Shown here one piece after another: positions 35,644-45,342 of a DNA stretch of 64,000 bases. A program made the position numbers and the translations under genes. Below the pieces are notes generated by a model. It was not told the origin of the DNA, did no database searches, and saw only the letters and a program-made list of their open reading frames with translations. The stretch is taken from positions 2,356,001 to 2,420,000 of the forward strand of contig NZ_CP133089.1 of NCBI RefSeq assembly GCF_030908405.1, given 5' to 3'. Every line of letters begins with the position of its first letter. Within the stretch, counting starts at the first letter, position 1. Origin of the DNA: Aminobacterium sp. MB27-C1. Lineage in GTDB: Bacteria > Synergistota > Synergistia > Synergistales > Aminobacteriaceae.

Positions 35644-36507
35644 ATGATCCTGGCTTATATAGCACTCATTGGTCGAATTATTATGTTGGGTTTTGAAAGA
35701 ATTGTTGTTAAAAAATTAGGTACTGGAGCAAATCCTAGCGCTGCCTTGATGTTGTTTGTTGGTTTAGCGGCATTATTTCTCTTTCCCTTCGCCATAGCAA
35801 TCATTCTAAAAGGAAATATTGATTGGCTCTTTTTAAAATATGTAGCGACAAGCAGTCTAATTTATGCTTTTGCATTCCTTCTATATATCAAATCTTTGGC
35901 AGAAGGTGAAGCATCCCTTGTAGCACCTCTTTCTAACTTTAATATCCTCTTCTTGCTTTTTCTTTCCATAATTTTTCTTTCAGAAACGTTGTCTGTTTCT
36001 AAGGTGGTTGGGCTTCTTGTTCTGCTTTACGGCGCGACCTTTCTCAATAAACAGAAGAATATCTATTCTTCTGTAAAGGCGTTGCTTATTGATCGACCGT
36101 GTCAAATGATGATGATCTCTTCTCTTCTTGTTGCTGTGGGACGAGTTATAGATAAGGGAAATTCGACTTCTGCTTCGCCAGTTCTTTATTCATTTTTCCT
36201 CTATTTATTTATAGCGATCTATTTGGGGTTTTTTATGTTTTTGAAAGGAACAGCGAAAGAAGTATTTATTCTTTTTAAAGATCGTCCTTGGGTATCTCTG
36301 ATAAGCGGGTTTATTAATGCGTATGCTTATTTATGCCTTCTTGTTTCGTTTAAATCTATAGAGGTAAGTATAGCGGAACCTCTTTCTATGTTAAGCATGG
36401 TTGTTACAGTTATTTTATCTTCGATTCTTTTGGGAGAAGACATCCGTTATCGTATAAAAGGGGTTATTTTTATGTTTGTAGGTGCCTGTTTTTTGTGCAT
36501 AGCATAA
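35644..36507 (+). CDS. DMT-superfamily (EamA) transporter
   Basis: 287 residues from ATG 35644 (GAAGGGTGG about 11 bases upstream; GTG 35629 overlaps that site). Ten hydrophobic helices in two EamA halves. The first half ends with PLSNFNILFLLFLSIIFLSETLS, the second with EPLSMLSMVVTVILSSILLGEDI, the paired motifs typical of metabolite exporters. Substrate unknown. It ends at a bidirectional terminator. Confidence 0.87.
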   Translation: MILAYIALIGRIIMLGFERIVVKKLGTGANPSAALMLFVGLAALFLFPFAIAIILKGNIDWLFLKYVATSSLIYAFAFLLYIKSLAEGEASLVAPLSNFNILFLLFLSIIFLSETLSVSKVVGLLVLLYGATFLNKQKNIYSSVKALLIDRPCQMMMISSLLVAVGRVIDKGNSTSASPVLYSFFLYLFIAIYLGFFMFLKGTAKEVFILFKDRPWVSLISGFINAYAYLCLLVSFKSIEVSIAEPLSMLSMVVTVILSSILLGEDIRYRIKGVIFMFVGACFLCIA

Positions 36508-36533
36508 AAAATTGTATTTTTAAAAATTTAACA

Positions 36534-36572
36534 AGAGATGAAGTGTTGAAATCTTTAACACTTCATCTCTTT
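36534..36572. terminator. Bidirectional terminator
   Basis: Fourteen-base perfect stem AGAGATGAAGTGTT (36534-36547) with AACACTTCATCTCT (36557-36570), between convergent genes. Confidence 0.87.
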
Positions 36573-36581
36573 AGAAACTTT

Positions 36582-37409
36582 TTATTCGAGCCATTCATCA
36601 ATATTTAAAAGATAAATATGGTGTAGATGCTGGGTTAATTTTCCTGGTGTTCCATTACTCACTATTTGATCGCCTATTTTAACAACGGGTACAACTTCTT
36701 TTACTGTTCCCGTGATAAAGGCTTCTTCTGCATCTTTTAATTCTGATAAGAGAGGGCATCGTTCTTCAACTGGAATACTCTCTCTCTTGGCAAGTTCAAG
36801 TATAATTTGCCGTGTTGTACCAGAGAGAGCCCGACTTGTTGGCGCCGTAATAAGATGCCCATTTTTTACGAGAAAGAAGGTGCTGTGGGCTCCTTCTACG
36901 ATTTCTCCTTCTGGACAATACAAAATTTCATAAGCTCCTTTGACATTCTTTTGCCCAGTGAAAGAAAGCATATAATTTATGCTCTTTGTGCTTGGAAGGT
37001 ACCGCTCTGCATTTATGGGGTGGAGCATGACTCCTTTTTTATAGATATCTGGATTAGGCTTTTGTACAGCTTCAAAAACTACAAAAAATCTTGGTTCATT
37101 GAAAAGATGGTTTTCACCGAAGGAGTCTCCACCAGTAATATAGGGACGAATCATTGTTTCGCATCCCATTTTTTGAATTCCTTCACGAATAATGCGAGCA
37201 ATGTTCTCTAGGGTAAGGGGCATGACTATAGACGAAGAAACAGCCGATCCTTCAAGACGTTTAAGATGAGGAGTCAACATGAGTGGCTTTCTTGAGTGAG
37301 TGCATATTGTCTCGAATACTCCAACGCCTCGCTGGATAATTAAATCAGTTACAGGAAGTTGAGCTTCATTGAGGGGTAAAAATTTCCCGTCGATATAACA
37401 AAGATTCAT
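36582..37409 (-). CDS. Class IV PLP aminotransferase (branched-chain/D-amino-acid type)
   Basis: 275 residues. The PLP lysine is in [15 protein letters not shown] (lysine about 139); the GTVKEVVPV segment near 235 binds the phosphate and [10 protein letters not shown] carries the family glutamate. Such enzymes are branched-chain or D-amino-acid aminotransferases or 4-amino-4-deoxychorismate lyases. The sequence does not tell which. ATG 37409 has AGAGGTG upstream. Confidence 0.88.
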   Translation of the reverse strand: MNLCYIDGKFLPLNEAQLPVTDLIIQRGVGVFETICTHSRKPLMLTPHLKRLEGSAVSSSIVMPLTLENIARIIREGIQKMGCETMIRPYITGGDSFGENHLFNEPRFFVVFEAVQKPNPDIYKKGVMLHPINAERYLPSTKSINYMLSFTGQKNVKGAYEILYCPEGEIVEGAHSTFFLVKNGHLITAPTSRALSGTTRQIILELAKRESIPVEERCPLLSELKDAEEAFITGTVKEVVPVVKIGDQIVSNGTPGKLTQHLHHIYLLNIDEWLE

Positions 37410-37499
37410 ACAATTGTCACCTCTTTCGATCTCTGACGCCGTTTGCCATTATAACGTGGAAGATTGTATGTTGCATCTCTTTTTTGAAAGCCATGAGAA

Positions 37500-40220
37500 A
37501 TGGTATTATTAATATATATGTGCAAGCAAAAGGGGGAAGGGGCCCTGCTTTTTTTCTTCGAAGGCGGCAAAAAAACAAGCAATAGAGCTGCATATTTTAG
37601 GATAAAGATAGGCAGAGTCCTTTTTATTTCGCTTATCTTAGGGGTATTATTTTACCTTCCTACAGGAGCCTATGCTCAAGAACGCTTAGTTCTTCTTCTT
37701 CATTCTTATCATAAAGGTTTCCCGTGGAGCGATGGAATAAGCAGAGGAGTATTAAATACTTTTCTTCAAAGTGACATAAACACTAGAGTTTTCATTGAGT
37801 ATCTTGATGCCAAAAGATCTAGTCCTAAGCGGTATACATTCTTTCTGGAAAACACTCTTCGTTTAAAGTACCAAAAGAGAACTCCAGATGTTGTGATTTG
37901 TAGCGATGATGATGCCTACACTTTTATGCGTCATGCTGGGCGGCGAATTTTCCCTCATGTCCCTGTTGTATTTTGCGGGGTGAACAGCAGAGATTCTCTG
38001 CCAGTGGAAATAGATAGTCTTACAACTGGAGTTATAGAAAAATTGGATATCAAGGGGACGATGAATCTTGCCTTAAAAATGTTCCCTTCTACAGAAAATG
38101 TTGCTGTTATTTGCGATTTATCATCAACAGGAATGTGGGTTATAAATCAGCTACGAGAAGAAATGAGATTTTTTAAAGATAAAATTAATGAAATTGATTT
38201 AATTGGATTGCCTCACGAAAGTTTAGCCACGGAGCTTCAAAAACTTCCGCCTCAAACAATTATTTTCCTATTAATATACTTTCAAGATGGTGAAGGACAT
38301 TTTTTCCCCACCGATGAAACGATTGCTTTTATACAAAAAGAGACTTCTTTCCCGATCTTTTCCGTGTGGGAAATGATGGTTGGAAATGGAGCCATTGGTG
38401 GGAGTGTCTTGCGAGCAGAACATCACGGGAAGCAAGCAGCGGAGCTTGCCATAGAAATACTTAAAGGTAAGGCACCGGCATCTATTCCAATAGGGGAGGA
38501 TATCCCTGTCTTTATGGCTAATTATTCGGAACTTCGGCAACAAAATATTTCTATTCGTAGTTTGCCAAGAAAGACAATTCTGCTTGGTGAACCAGAAACT
38601 TTTTTTTATCGGTATAGGCGAATCATAGGTATAAATATTGCCATAATAATTATTCTTGCAATGCTGGTTCCAGCTCTTTATTTTAATGATAAGTTGCTTA
38701 AAAAAGAAATATCAGAATTACGAAAAGAGACAGAGCATTTAGAAAAACTTTTTGAAAACTCACCCCACGGAACAATCCTTACAAATGCTAAAGGTGAGAT
38801 TCTGCGGGCTAATCGTGCCTTCCTTCGAATGTTTGGCTATGGTCGAGATGAAGTTAAAGGTAAAGAAATTGACTTCCTTTTGACAAAAGGAGGGACATTA
38901 CAACAACACGCCCAAAATCTTACACGCATAACGACATTGGGGGGCGTTATATCGGAAAATGAAACATCAAGAGTATGTAAAGATGGAAATGTTATCCCAG
39001 TATCAATTTCAGGTTTTCCCTTAATGATAAACGGGGTATATCGTGGTAGTTACGGTATCTACACTGATATTTCCTCTCGTAAAGAAAATGAAAATATTAT
39101 CCGTAAGCACTTAAAGTCCGAAGAAATCATTTCCTCCTTTTCAGCTCAACTTGTTAAAGGACAAGAGGTCGAAAATGTTATTTATACATCTCTTCATGAA
39201 TTGAGACTTTTTTTAAATGCCCGATATATGGCTATATTTCTCTTTAGCGGAAGCGAATATGAAGACGGAAGAGCATATGTCAGGCACGAGAGAGAGAAAG
39301 AAAAAGATAGCTTTTTTACACTCTCTTTTGATGAGACGGAACCTTTGCGGCGAACATTGAAGTCTCAGCCTTTCCTTTCTTTGGATGATAGTCCCTTTAC
39401 TTGGAACACCTCAGAGAAGAATGCAATTCTATTGCCTCGTAAGAATGAAACGATGGTTCTTTTTCCTCTTTTAAAAGAAGGGATCACTGCTGGTTGTATC
39501 TGTAGCGTTTTTGTGCGGAATAATGAAAATGAACATATTATTGAGGGGCTTTTAGGAATTTATTCTCATTTGTTGAGTTCTGCTTTTTTACGCAATGAAA
39601 CAGAAAAGGTGCTTAAAAAAAATATACAGCTACTATCGAAAACATTTGAAGAGACATTCCACTTAATGAGCCGATTACTTGAAATAAAGGATCCCTACAC
39701 AGCAGATCATCAGCAAAAAGTTGCCTTGCTTGCAAGAAGGATTGCCGAAAAAATGAATCTTACAGAAGAGCAAATAACAGCTGTTTATTACGCAGCCCTT
39801 GTTCATGATATAGGTAAAATCCCTATCCCCTCCTCAATTTTGAGCAAACCTGGACGTCTTAACGAGGCAGAATTTACCATTATTCAAAATCACGTAAATT
39901 TGGGGACAAATATCCTTTCTGCTATTGATTTTCCATGGCCCATTGCTGATATAGTGAGGCAACATCATGAACATATAGATGGAACTGGGTATCCCCGTAG
40001 GTTGAAAGGCGATGAGATTTCTATTGAAGCCAGAATAATCTGTGTAGCAGATGTTGTAGAAGCCATGTCTTCTTTTCGTCCCTATCGACCGGCACTGGGC
40101 ATTGAGGAAGCTTTGGAAGAAATACAGAAAAAACGGAATATATGGTTTGATAGTAGAGTTGTAGATGCATGTCTTTCAATTTTTGAAGAAACAAATGGAG
40201 TTTTTTGGGATAAAATATAA
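37500..40220 (+). CDS. Membrane sensor with ABC-substrate-like, PAS, GAF-like and HD-GYP domains
   Basis: 906 residues. A signal/anchor helix lies at about 38-60 and a periplasmic ABC_sub_bind-like sensor at about 60-365. A second helix is at about 380-400, a PAS domain at about 415-535, a GAF-like region at about 545-705 and an HD-GYP domain at about 715-890. HD-GYP motifs are intact: VHDIGKIPIP and HHEHIDGTGYP. It should degrade cyclic di-GMP in response to an external ligand. The start is uncertain: ATG 37500 and 37518 both lack a clear ribosome site, and the first ~35 residues are unusual. Stands alone with no operon partner. Confidence 0.88.
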   Translation: MVLLIYMCKQKGEGALLFFFEGGKKTSNRAAYFRIKIGRVLFISLILGVLFYLPTGAYAQERLVLLLHSYHKGFPWSDGISRGVLNTFLQSDINTRVFIEYLDAKRSSPKRYTFFLENTLRLKYQKRTPDVVICSDDDAYTFMRHAGRRIFPHVPVVFCGVNSRDSLPVEIDSLTTGVIEKLDIKGTMNLALKMFPSTENVAVICDLSSTGMWVINQLREEMRFFKDKINEIDLIGLPHESLATELQKLPPQTIIFLLIYFQDGEGHFFPTDETIAFIQKETSFPIFSVWEMMVGNGAIGGSVLRAEHHGKQAAELAIEILKGKAPASIPIGEDIPVFMANYSELRQQNISIRSLPRKTILLGEPETFFYRYRRIIGINIAIIIILAMLVPALYFNDKLLKKEISELRKETEHLEKLFENSPHGTILTNAKGEILRANRAFLRMFGYGRDEVKGKEIDFLLTKGGTLQQHAQNLTRITTLGGVISENETSRVCKDGNVIPVSISGFPLMINGVYRGSYGIYTDISSRKENENIIRKHLKSEEIISSFSAQLVKGQEVENVIYTSLHELRLFLNARYMAIFLFSGSEYEDGRAYVRHEREKEKDSFFTLSFDETEPLRRTLKSQPFLSLDDSPFTWNTSEKNAILLPRKNETMVLFPLLKEGITAGCICSVFVRNNENEHIIEGLLGIYSHLLSSAFLRNETEKVLKKNIQLLSKTFEETFHLMSRLLEIKDPYTADHQQKVALLARRIAEKMNLTEEQITAVYYAALVHDIGKIPIPSSILSKPGRLNEAEFTIIQNHVNLGTNILSAIDFPWPIADIVRQHHEHIDGTGYPRRLKGDEISIEARIICVADVVEAMSSFRPYRPALGIEEALEEIQKKRNIWFDSRVVDACLSIFEETNGVFWDKI

Positions 40221-40293
40221 AAAGATATTCAATAATATATAAAGTAGAGCAATAGTGAGAGTAGGCAAAATTATAATCAAGGGAGGTCGTTTT

Positions 40294-41397
40294 ATGGCAT
40301 TCCAAGTGTTAGCCATCAATCCTGGATCCACAAGCACGAAGGTTGCCTGGTTTCATGATGATGAGGAACAGTGGAGAGAAACGGTTCGGCATGATCCTGA
40401 CGAGTTGGCACACTTTGAAGCCATAGCGGATCAATTTGAATTTCGCCTTGCCACAATTGAAAGAGCGGCTTTTTCTCATGGTTCTTCTTTTGATAAACTT
40501 AGTGCAGTTGTTGGGCGAGGAGGTCTTGTTGATCCTATTCCTGGTGGGACTTTTGCCGTTGATGATACATTATTGAAACGTCTAAGAGTAGGTAAACCTT
40601 GGGAACACGCATCGAATCTTGGCGGCATCATCGCTGATGCCATTGCCCGACCTCGTCATATTCCTGCCTTTATTGTCGACCCTGTCGCTGTTGACGAAAT
40701 GAACGATATCGCTCGTATCACGGGTTTCCCTGAGCTTCCTAAAGTTTCGCTAGCCCATGCCCTTAATATCAAGGCGACAGTTCGTCGTGCTGCTAAAGAT
40801 CTTGGGCGAGAATGGAATAAGTTAAATGTTGTAGTTGCGCATATAGGAGGTGGGTCAACTGTTTGTGCTCATTGTCAGGGGCGAATGGTCGATCTTAACA
40901 GCGGAAATGATTTCGGTCCCTTTTCACCAGAAAGGGCTGGAGGCTTGCCTGCCGGAGATTTAGCCAGGCTTTGTTTTAGTGGTAAATACAGCGAAAAAGA
41001 CTTACTTCGAAGGTTAGTTGGTAATGGGGGAATGAAGGCATATCTTGGAACCAGCGATGTTCGAGAGGTAAAAAAGCGAATTGAATCTGGAGATGAAGAA
41101 GCCAAGCTTGTTTACGAAGCAATGGCATATCATTTCTCTAAAGAAATTGCGGCTCAGGCAATTGCTATGTCTGGAGACGTAGACGCTATTCTTATTACTG
41201 GTGGAGTCGCTTATGATAGTGATTTTGTCGCGTTGTTACAGACGAGAATACAATGGATTGCGCCAGTACTTGTTTACCCAGGGGAAGACGAAATGAAGGC
41301 GCTGGCTGAGGGGGCTCTTCGTGTGTTAAGAGGCGAGGAGCAAGCTCAAAATTATGAACAAAGGGTTGCAGGAGGCGGTGGTAGACATGATGCATAA
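40294..41397 (+). CDS. buk: Butyrate kinase, copy 1
   Basis: 367 residues from ATG 40294 (AAGGGAGGTCG upstream; the frame is open further up but without a ribosome site). ASKHA acetokinase fold: LAINPGSTSTKVA (phosphate 1), VGRGGLVDPIPGG, VAHIGGGSTVCAH, and ILITGGVAYD for adenosine binding. It converts butyryl- or branched acyl-phosphate plus ADP to the acid plus ATP. It overlaps ptb copy 1, the partner making the acyl phosphate. Confidence 0.95.
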   Translation: MAFQVLAINPGSTSTKVAWFHDDEEQWRETVRHDPDELAHFEAIADQFEFRLATIERAAFSHGSSFDKLSAVVGRGGLVDPIPGGTFAVDDTLLKRLRVGKPWEHASNLGGIIADAIARPRHIPAFIVDPVAVDEMNDIARITGFPELPKVSLAHALNIKATVRRAAKDLGREWNKLNVVVAHIGGGSTVCAHCQGRMVDLNSGNDFGPFSPERAGGLPAGDLARLCFSGKYSEKDLLRRLVGNGGMKAYLGTSDVREVKKRIESGDEEAKLVYEAMAYHFSKEIAAQAIAMSGDVDAILITGGVAYDSDFVALLQTRIQWIAPVLVYPGEDEMKALAEGALRVLRGEEQAQNYEQRVAGGGGRHDA

Positions 41398-42295
41398 TCT
41401 CGACTTTCTGCTTGAATTATGCCAAACAGGAAGACGCATGAATCTAGCTGTAGCTTGCCCTTATGGGGACGATGTTCTTGGAGCAGTTTGCGAAGCCCAT
41501 AAGAGAGGATTAATTAATGGGATTCTTGTTGGAGATTCTGAACAAATTAAGAAAAAAGCGGAAGCGCATGGTTTTGACCTTGAGGGACTTTCTTTTGTAG
41601 ATGAAAAGAATGACTACGCAGCTACAGAAAAAGCGGTGCAAATGGTTTCATCGAAAGATGCTGATTTGTTAATGAAGGGTTTTGTAAAGACAGCTGTTTT
41701 GCTTCATGCCGTTTTGAACAAAGAGTGGGGGCTACGTGCAGGCTCTTTACTTTCTCATCTTTTCCTCTTCGAAATACCACTTCTCGATCGCAGAATTTTA
41801 GGAATATCTGATGGTGGAATGAATATGTATCCTGACCTAAATGCTAAGGTTGGTATTATTGAAAATGCTGTAAAATGTTACCATAAGATTGGTGTGAGCA
41901 ATCCTCTCATTGCTGCGTTGGGAGCCGTTGAGGTTGTAAACCCCGATATGCCCGCCACCCTAGATGCTGCGGCTTTGACACAAATGAACCGACGTGGACA
42001 AATCAAAGGTTGTACTGTTGATGGCCCCTTTGCTCTTGATAACGCAGTAAGCGATGAGGCCGCTCGAATAAAGAATATAGATTCTCCTGTTGCAGGAAAA
42101 GCTGATATGTTGCTTGTTCCCTCAATTGAAGCAGGAAATATGATCGGAAAAGTATTGCTCTATATGACAGGTGGACGCGGGGCAGGTGTTATCCTTGGAG
42201 CGAAAAAACCCATAGTTTTGACGAGTCGTTTTGATTCAATGGAAACAAAACTGCTCTCCATAGCTTTGGGTGCTGTCGTTGCAAGTAAGGAATAA
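41387..42295 (+). CDS. ptb: Phosphate butyryltransferase, copy 1
   Basis: 302 residues from ATG 41387 (AGGAGGCGG about 10 bases upstream; overlaps the buk stop). PTA/PTB fold with DLLMKGFVKTAVLLHAVLN, NMYPDLNAKVGIIENAV, the NPDMPATLDAAALTQMNRRGQI motif and PSIEAGNMIGKVLLYMTG. Exchanges CoA of butyryl-CoA for phosphate. Copy 2 follows 38 bases later and shares the motifs but is clearly diverged at the N-terminus. Confidence 0.94.
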   Translation: MMHNLDFLLELCQTGRRMNLAVACPYGDDVLGAVCEAHKRGLINGILVGDSEQIKKKAEAHGFDLEGLSFVDEKNDYAATEKAVQMVSSKDADLLMKGFVKTAVLLHAVLNKEWGLRAGSLLSHLFLFEIPLLDRRILGISDGGMNMYPDLNAKVGIIENAVKCYHKIGVSNPLIAALGAVEVVNPDMPATLDAAALTQMNRRGQIKGCTVDGPFALDNAVSDEAARIKNIDSPVAGKADMLLVPSIEAGNMIGKVLLYMTGGRGAGVILGAKKPIVLTSRFDSMETKLLSIALGAVVASKE

Positions 42296-42333
42296 ATATA
42301 TTTTTAATCTATATAAGGAGGTTCTTTATACTC

Positions 42334-43269
42334 ATGGAACAAATTCGTTCTTTGTCTCAGTTACTTGAATATGCGAAAAAGATAGGTGCAGAAAAAGGGC
42401 CGAAAAAACTTTCTGTTGCAATGGCAGAAGATGCGGGTCTGCTTTCTGCTATTGAAGAGGCTCGTGTTGCTGGCATTGCTGAAGCAATTCTCGTTGGACG
42501 CAAAGAGAAGATTGAAGTAGCAGCTAAAGAAGCAGGTGTTGATCTTGCTAACTATGAGGTTGTGGATGAGCCCAGAGGAGAATCTGCAATGGCTATGACG
42601 GCTGTTGAAAAAGTATCTTCTGGTCAGGCACACATCTATATGAAAGGACAGCTTCATACCAATCATTTTCTTCGGGGAATGCTTAATAAGGAAGTTGGTC
42701 TTAGAAAAGGCAAAAACACGATTTCACACTGCTATTTCCATTCAGTAGAAGGATATGACAGAGTTTTCTTTGTAGCAGATGCGGCCTTTAATATGTATCC
42801 CGACCTTCCCGCTAAAGCAAATATACTTCAGAACACTGTCAATTTTGCAAGGGCTTTTGGCGTTGAGGAACCTAAAGTTGCTGTTTTAGCAGCTGTCGAA
42901 GTAGTTAATCCCGATATGCCTTGCACTATAGATGCATCTGCTTTAACTCAGATGAATCGCAGAGGTCAGATAAAGAATTGTGTTGTTGATGGTCCCTTTG
43001 CCCTTGATAATGCTGTAAGTGAAGAGTCTGCTAAAACAAAGGGTCTCGTTTCTCCTGTGGCTGGTAAGGCTGATGTATTGCTTGTTCCAGATATTGAGGC
43101 TGGCAATATGATGGTCAAGGCTCTTGTTTACTTCTCAAAGAATGAGACAGCAGGACTTATTCTTGGAGCAGCCGCTCCAGTTATTCTTACAAGCAGAGCA
43201 GATTCACCCAGAGCTAAACTCCTTTCCATTGCAGCAGCAGTTCTCCTTTCATCCTTTGAAGAAAAATAA
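42334..43269 (+). CDS. ptb: Phosphate butyryltransferase, copy 2
   Basis: 311 residues. ATG 42334 follows AAGGAGG. Same fold and motifs as copy 1 (NMYPDLPAKANILQNTV, NPDMPCTIDASALTQMNRRGQI, PDIEAGNMMVKALVYFS). The two copies probably differ in preferred acyl chain, for example butyryl versus isobutyryl or isovaleryl (inference). A hairpin separates it from buk copy 2. Confidence 0.94.
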   Translation: MEQIRSLSQLLEYAKKIGAEKGPKKLSVAMAEDAGLLSAIEEARVAGIAEAILVGRKEKIEVAAKEAGVDLANYEVVDEPRGESAMAMTAVEKVSSGQAHIYMKGQLHTNHFLRGMLNKEVGLRKGKNTISHCYFHSVEGYDRVFFVADAAFNMYPDLPAKANILQNTVNFARAFGVEEPKVAVLAAVEVVNPDMPCTIDASALTQMNRRGQIKNCVVDGPFALDNAVSEESAKTKGLVSPVAGKADVLLVPDIEAGNMMVKALVYFSKNETAGLILGAAAPVILTSRADSPRAKLLSIAAAVLLSSFEEK

Positions 43270-43284
43270 TAATTTTAATATATG

Positions 43285-43312
43285 GAAGGGCTACATAATG
43301 TAGCCCTTCTTA
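43285..43312 (+). terminator. Hairpin between ptb2 and buk2
   Basis: Perfect ten-base stem GAAGGGCTAC (43285-43294) with GTAGCCCTTC (43300-43309), followed by only a short T tract, so a weak terminator or RNA-processing site. Confidence 0.6.
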
Positions 43313-43331
43313 AAAACTGAGGGGGAAAAAA

Positions 43332-44402
43332 ATGAGAGTGCTAGCAATTAACCCTGGTTCCACGAGCACAAAAGTAGCTCTTTATGAAGACGGAACAGAG
43401 CTTTGGAGCGACACTCAACGATATAGCGTAGATGACATTAAGCGATTTCCCTCAATTTCAGATCAAGAAGAATTCCGTCGCAATGAAATAAGAAAGGCAC
43501 TAGATTCTCACAATACGGATTTATCCTCTCTTGACGCTGCAGTAGGACGTGGCGGCTTGCTAAAACCTATTCCAGGCGGAACGTATGTTGTAAACGAGCC
43601 TATGTTAGATGATTTACGTTCGTGCCGATATGGTTCTCATGCGTGTAATTTAGGTGCTCCTCTAGCGATTCACTTAGCGCAGGAAGGCGGATGCAACAAA
43701 GCATTTATCGTCGATCCTGTGGTTGTTGATGAAATGATTCCCGAAGCTCGTCTTTCCGGTTTGCCCGAGATTGAACGGCGGTCTTTATTTCATGCTCTTA
43801 ATCAGAAAGCTGTTGCGCGACGTGCTGCAGCAGAGATTGGTAAAAAAGTTGATGACTGTAATTTTATCGTTGCCCACATGGGAGGAGGCGTATCGGTCGG
43901 TGCCCATGATCACGGCCGAGTCGTTGATGTAAATAATGCCCTTGATGGCGAAGGTCCATTTTCACCTGAAAGATCAGGTTCCCTTCCCGCAGGTGGATTA
44001 GTCCATTTAGCCTTTAGTGGAGAGTATGATCTTAACAGCCTTTTGAAGCGTATGGTTGGTGGAGGAGGTCTTGTTGCCCATCTTGGAACAAACGATTTAC
44101 GGGAAGTTCAACGTAGAATCGTTGAAGATCATGACGAGAAGGCATCCCTTATTTTTGAAGCCCAGACATACCAGATTTCTAAAGAAATAGGTGCCTGTTC
44201 AGCTGTTCTAAAGGGATGTGTAGACGCTATAGTCCTAACAGGAGGTTTGGCCTATAGTGAAATGTTCGTTGAGAAAATCCGTCAACGAGTATCATTTATT
44301 GCTCCAGTAATAGTCTATCCTGGCGAGGACGAAATGAAGGCTCTTGCGGAAGGGGCCCTTCGTGTTCTTCAAGGAGTTGAAAAAGCGAAAGAGTACCGCT
44401 AA
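43332..44402 (+). CDS. buk: Butyrate kinase, copy 2
   Basis: 356 residues, AGGGGG before ATG 43332. Same motifs as copy 1 (LAINPGSTSTKVA, VGRGGLLKPIPGG, VAHMGGGVSVGAHDHGR, IVLTGGLAYSEMF). It completes the mirror-like order buk-ptb-ptb-buk. Its own kinase/transferase pairing with copy 2 of ptb is likely. Confidence 0.95.
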   Translation: MRVLAINPGSTSTKVALYEDGTELWSDTQRYSVDDIKRFPSISDQEEFRRNEIRKALDSHNTDLSSLDAAVGRGGLLKPIPGGTYVVNEPMLDDLRSCRYGSHACNLGAPLAIHLAQEGGCNKAFIVDPVVVDEMIPEARLSGLPEIERRSLFHALNQKAVARRAAAEIGKKVDDCNFIVAHMGGGVSVGAHDHGRVVDVNNALDGEGPFSPERSGSLPAGGLVHLAFSGEYDLNSLLKRMVGGGGLVAHLGTNDLREVQRRIVEDHDEKASLIFEAQTYQISKEIGACSAVLKGCVDAIVLTGGLAYSEMFVEKIRQRVSFIAPVIVYPGEDEMKALAEGALRVLQGVEKAKEYR

Positions 44403-44438
44403 AAACAGATAAAGAATCAGGTTTTAACATGATTTTGA

Positions 44439-44469
44439 GGGACTGTCGTAGCCGGCTGTCCCTTTTTTT
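44439..44469 (+). terminator. Terminator after buk2
   Basis: Stem GGGAC..GTCCC (44439-44443 with 44458-44462) with additional inner pairs, followed by seven T. Confidence 0.8.
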
Positions 44470-44547
44470 ATGTTTACAGAAAATTCGTATAATGTTACCA
44501 TAGAAATAATTTCATATAATAGATTTTAAATTCATGGAGTGAAACGA

Positions 44548-45312
44548 ATGGTCGAAAATAAGGAGAACCCAAACAAAAGTCAGATACGCGTTATAGATCG
44601 TGTTTTTTCTATTCTTTTCTTTATGGGACACGCCAAGGAACCGCTTGGAGTAACAGAGATCGCTAAGAGCGTGGATTTGCCGAAGGCAACAGTATATCGC
44701 ATTCTCGACAGTCTCATAACACATAGAGTCGTAACAGAGCGTGAAGGGCGATATGAGATAGGGCCCGCTACTCTTTTTTTAGCTGATGCATATCGCTCTC
44801 AAGTTGTATTTTCTGAGATAGCACGTCCCTTTCTTGAAAATCTGAATCATGAAACCAAAGAGACTATTCATCTCTTTATATTTGACCGCGAAGAACTTTT
44901 TTATATCGATAAGCTTGAAAGTCCTTATCAGGTAAGAATGCATTCTCGTGTAGGAGTAAAAGGTTCTCTTATTAACCTTTCTGCAGGTAAGGCTATTCTG
45001 TCCTCTCTTCAGTGGGAGGATGTTTGTCGTATTTTAGGTGTGGATGCAACACAGGAACTTCATGAAGAGTTAGAAGAAATTCGACTAAGAGGATATGCAG
45101 TGGATAACGAACGAAATGAGAAAGGCCTTCGATGTGTTGGATCTGTTATTGTAAATGGTAGCTTAAAACCATTGGGAGGGTTAAGTCTCTCTGCGCCCGT
45201 ATATCGTTTTGATTCTGCAATGATAACTGACTATGGTGATAAGGTTCATAAAACAGCGCAAGCCATAAGTAGCGCATTGCTTCAATATGAGCAAAAAAGA
45301 TTTAAAAAATAA
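44548..45312 (+). CDS. IclR-family transcriptional regulator
   Basis: 254 residues from ATG 44548 (GGAGTG upstream; GTG 44539 overlaps it). N-terminal winged HTH (about 10-75, VTEIAKSVDLPKATVYRILDSL) and a C-terminal IclR effector domain (about 85-250, GVKGSLINLSAGKAILSSL; NEKGLRCVG). It precedes the class V aminotransferase and the broken aldolase by 30 bases, so it probably controls them and responds to a small carboxylate. Confidence 0.92.
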   Translation: MVENKENPNKSQIRVIDRVFSILFFMGHAKEPLGVTEIAKSVDLPKATVYRILDSLITHRVVTEREGRYEIGPATLFLADAYRSQVVFSEIARPFLENLNHETKETIHLFIFDREELFYIDKLESPYQVRMHSRVGVKGSLINLSAGKAILSSLQWEDVCRILGVDATQELHEELEEIRLRGYAVDNERNEKGLRCVGSVIVNGSLKPLGGLSLSAPVYRFDSAMITDYGDKVHKTAQAISSALLQYEQKRFKK

Positions 45313-45342
45313 ATAAGCTTCAAGGCGAAGGAGGAACATGAA

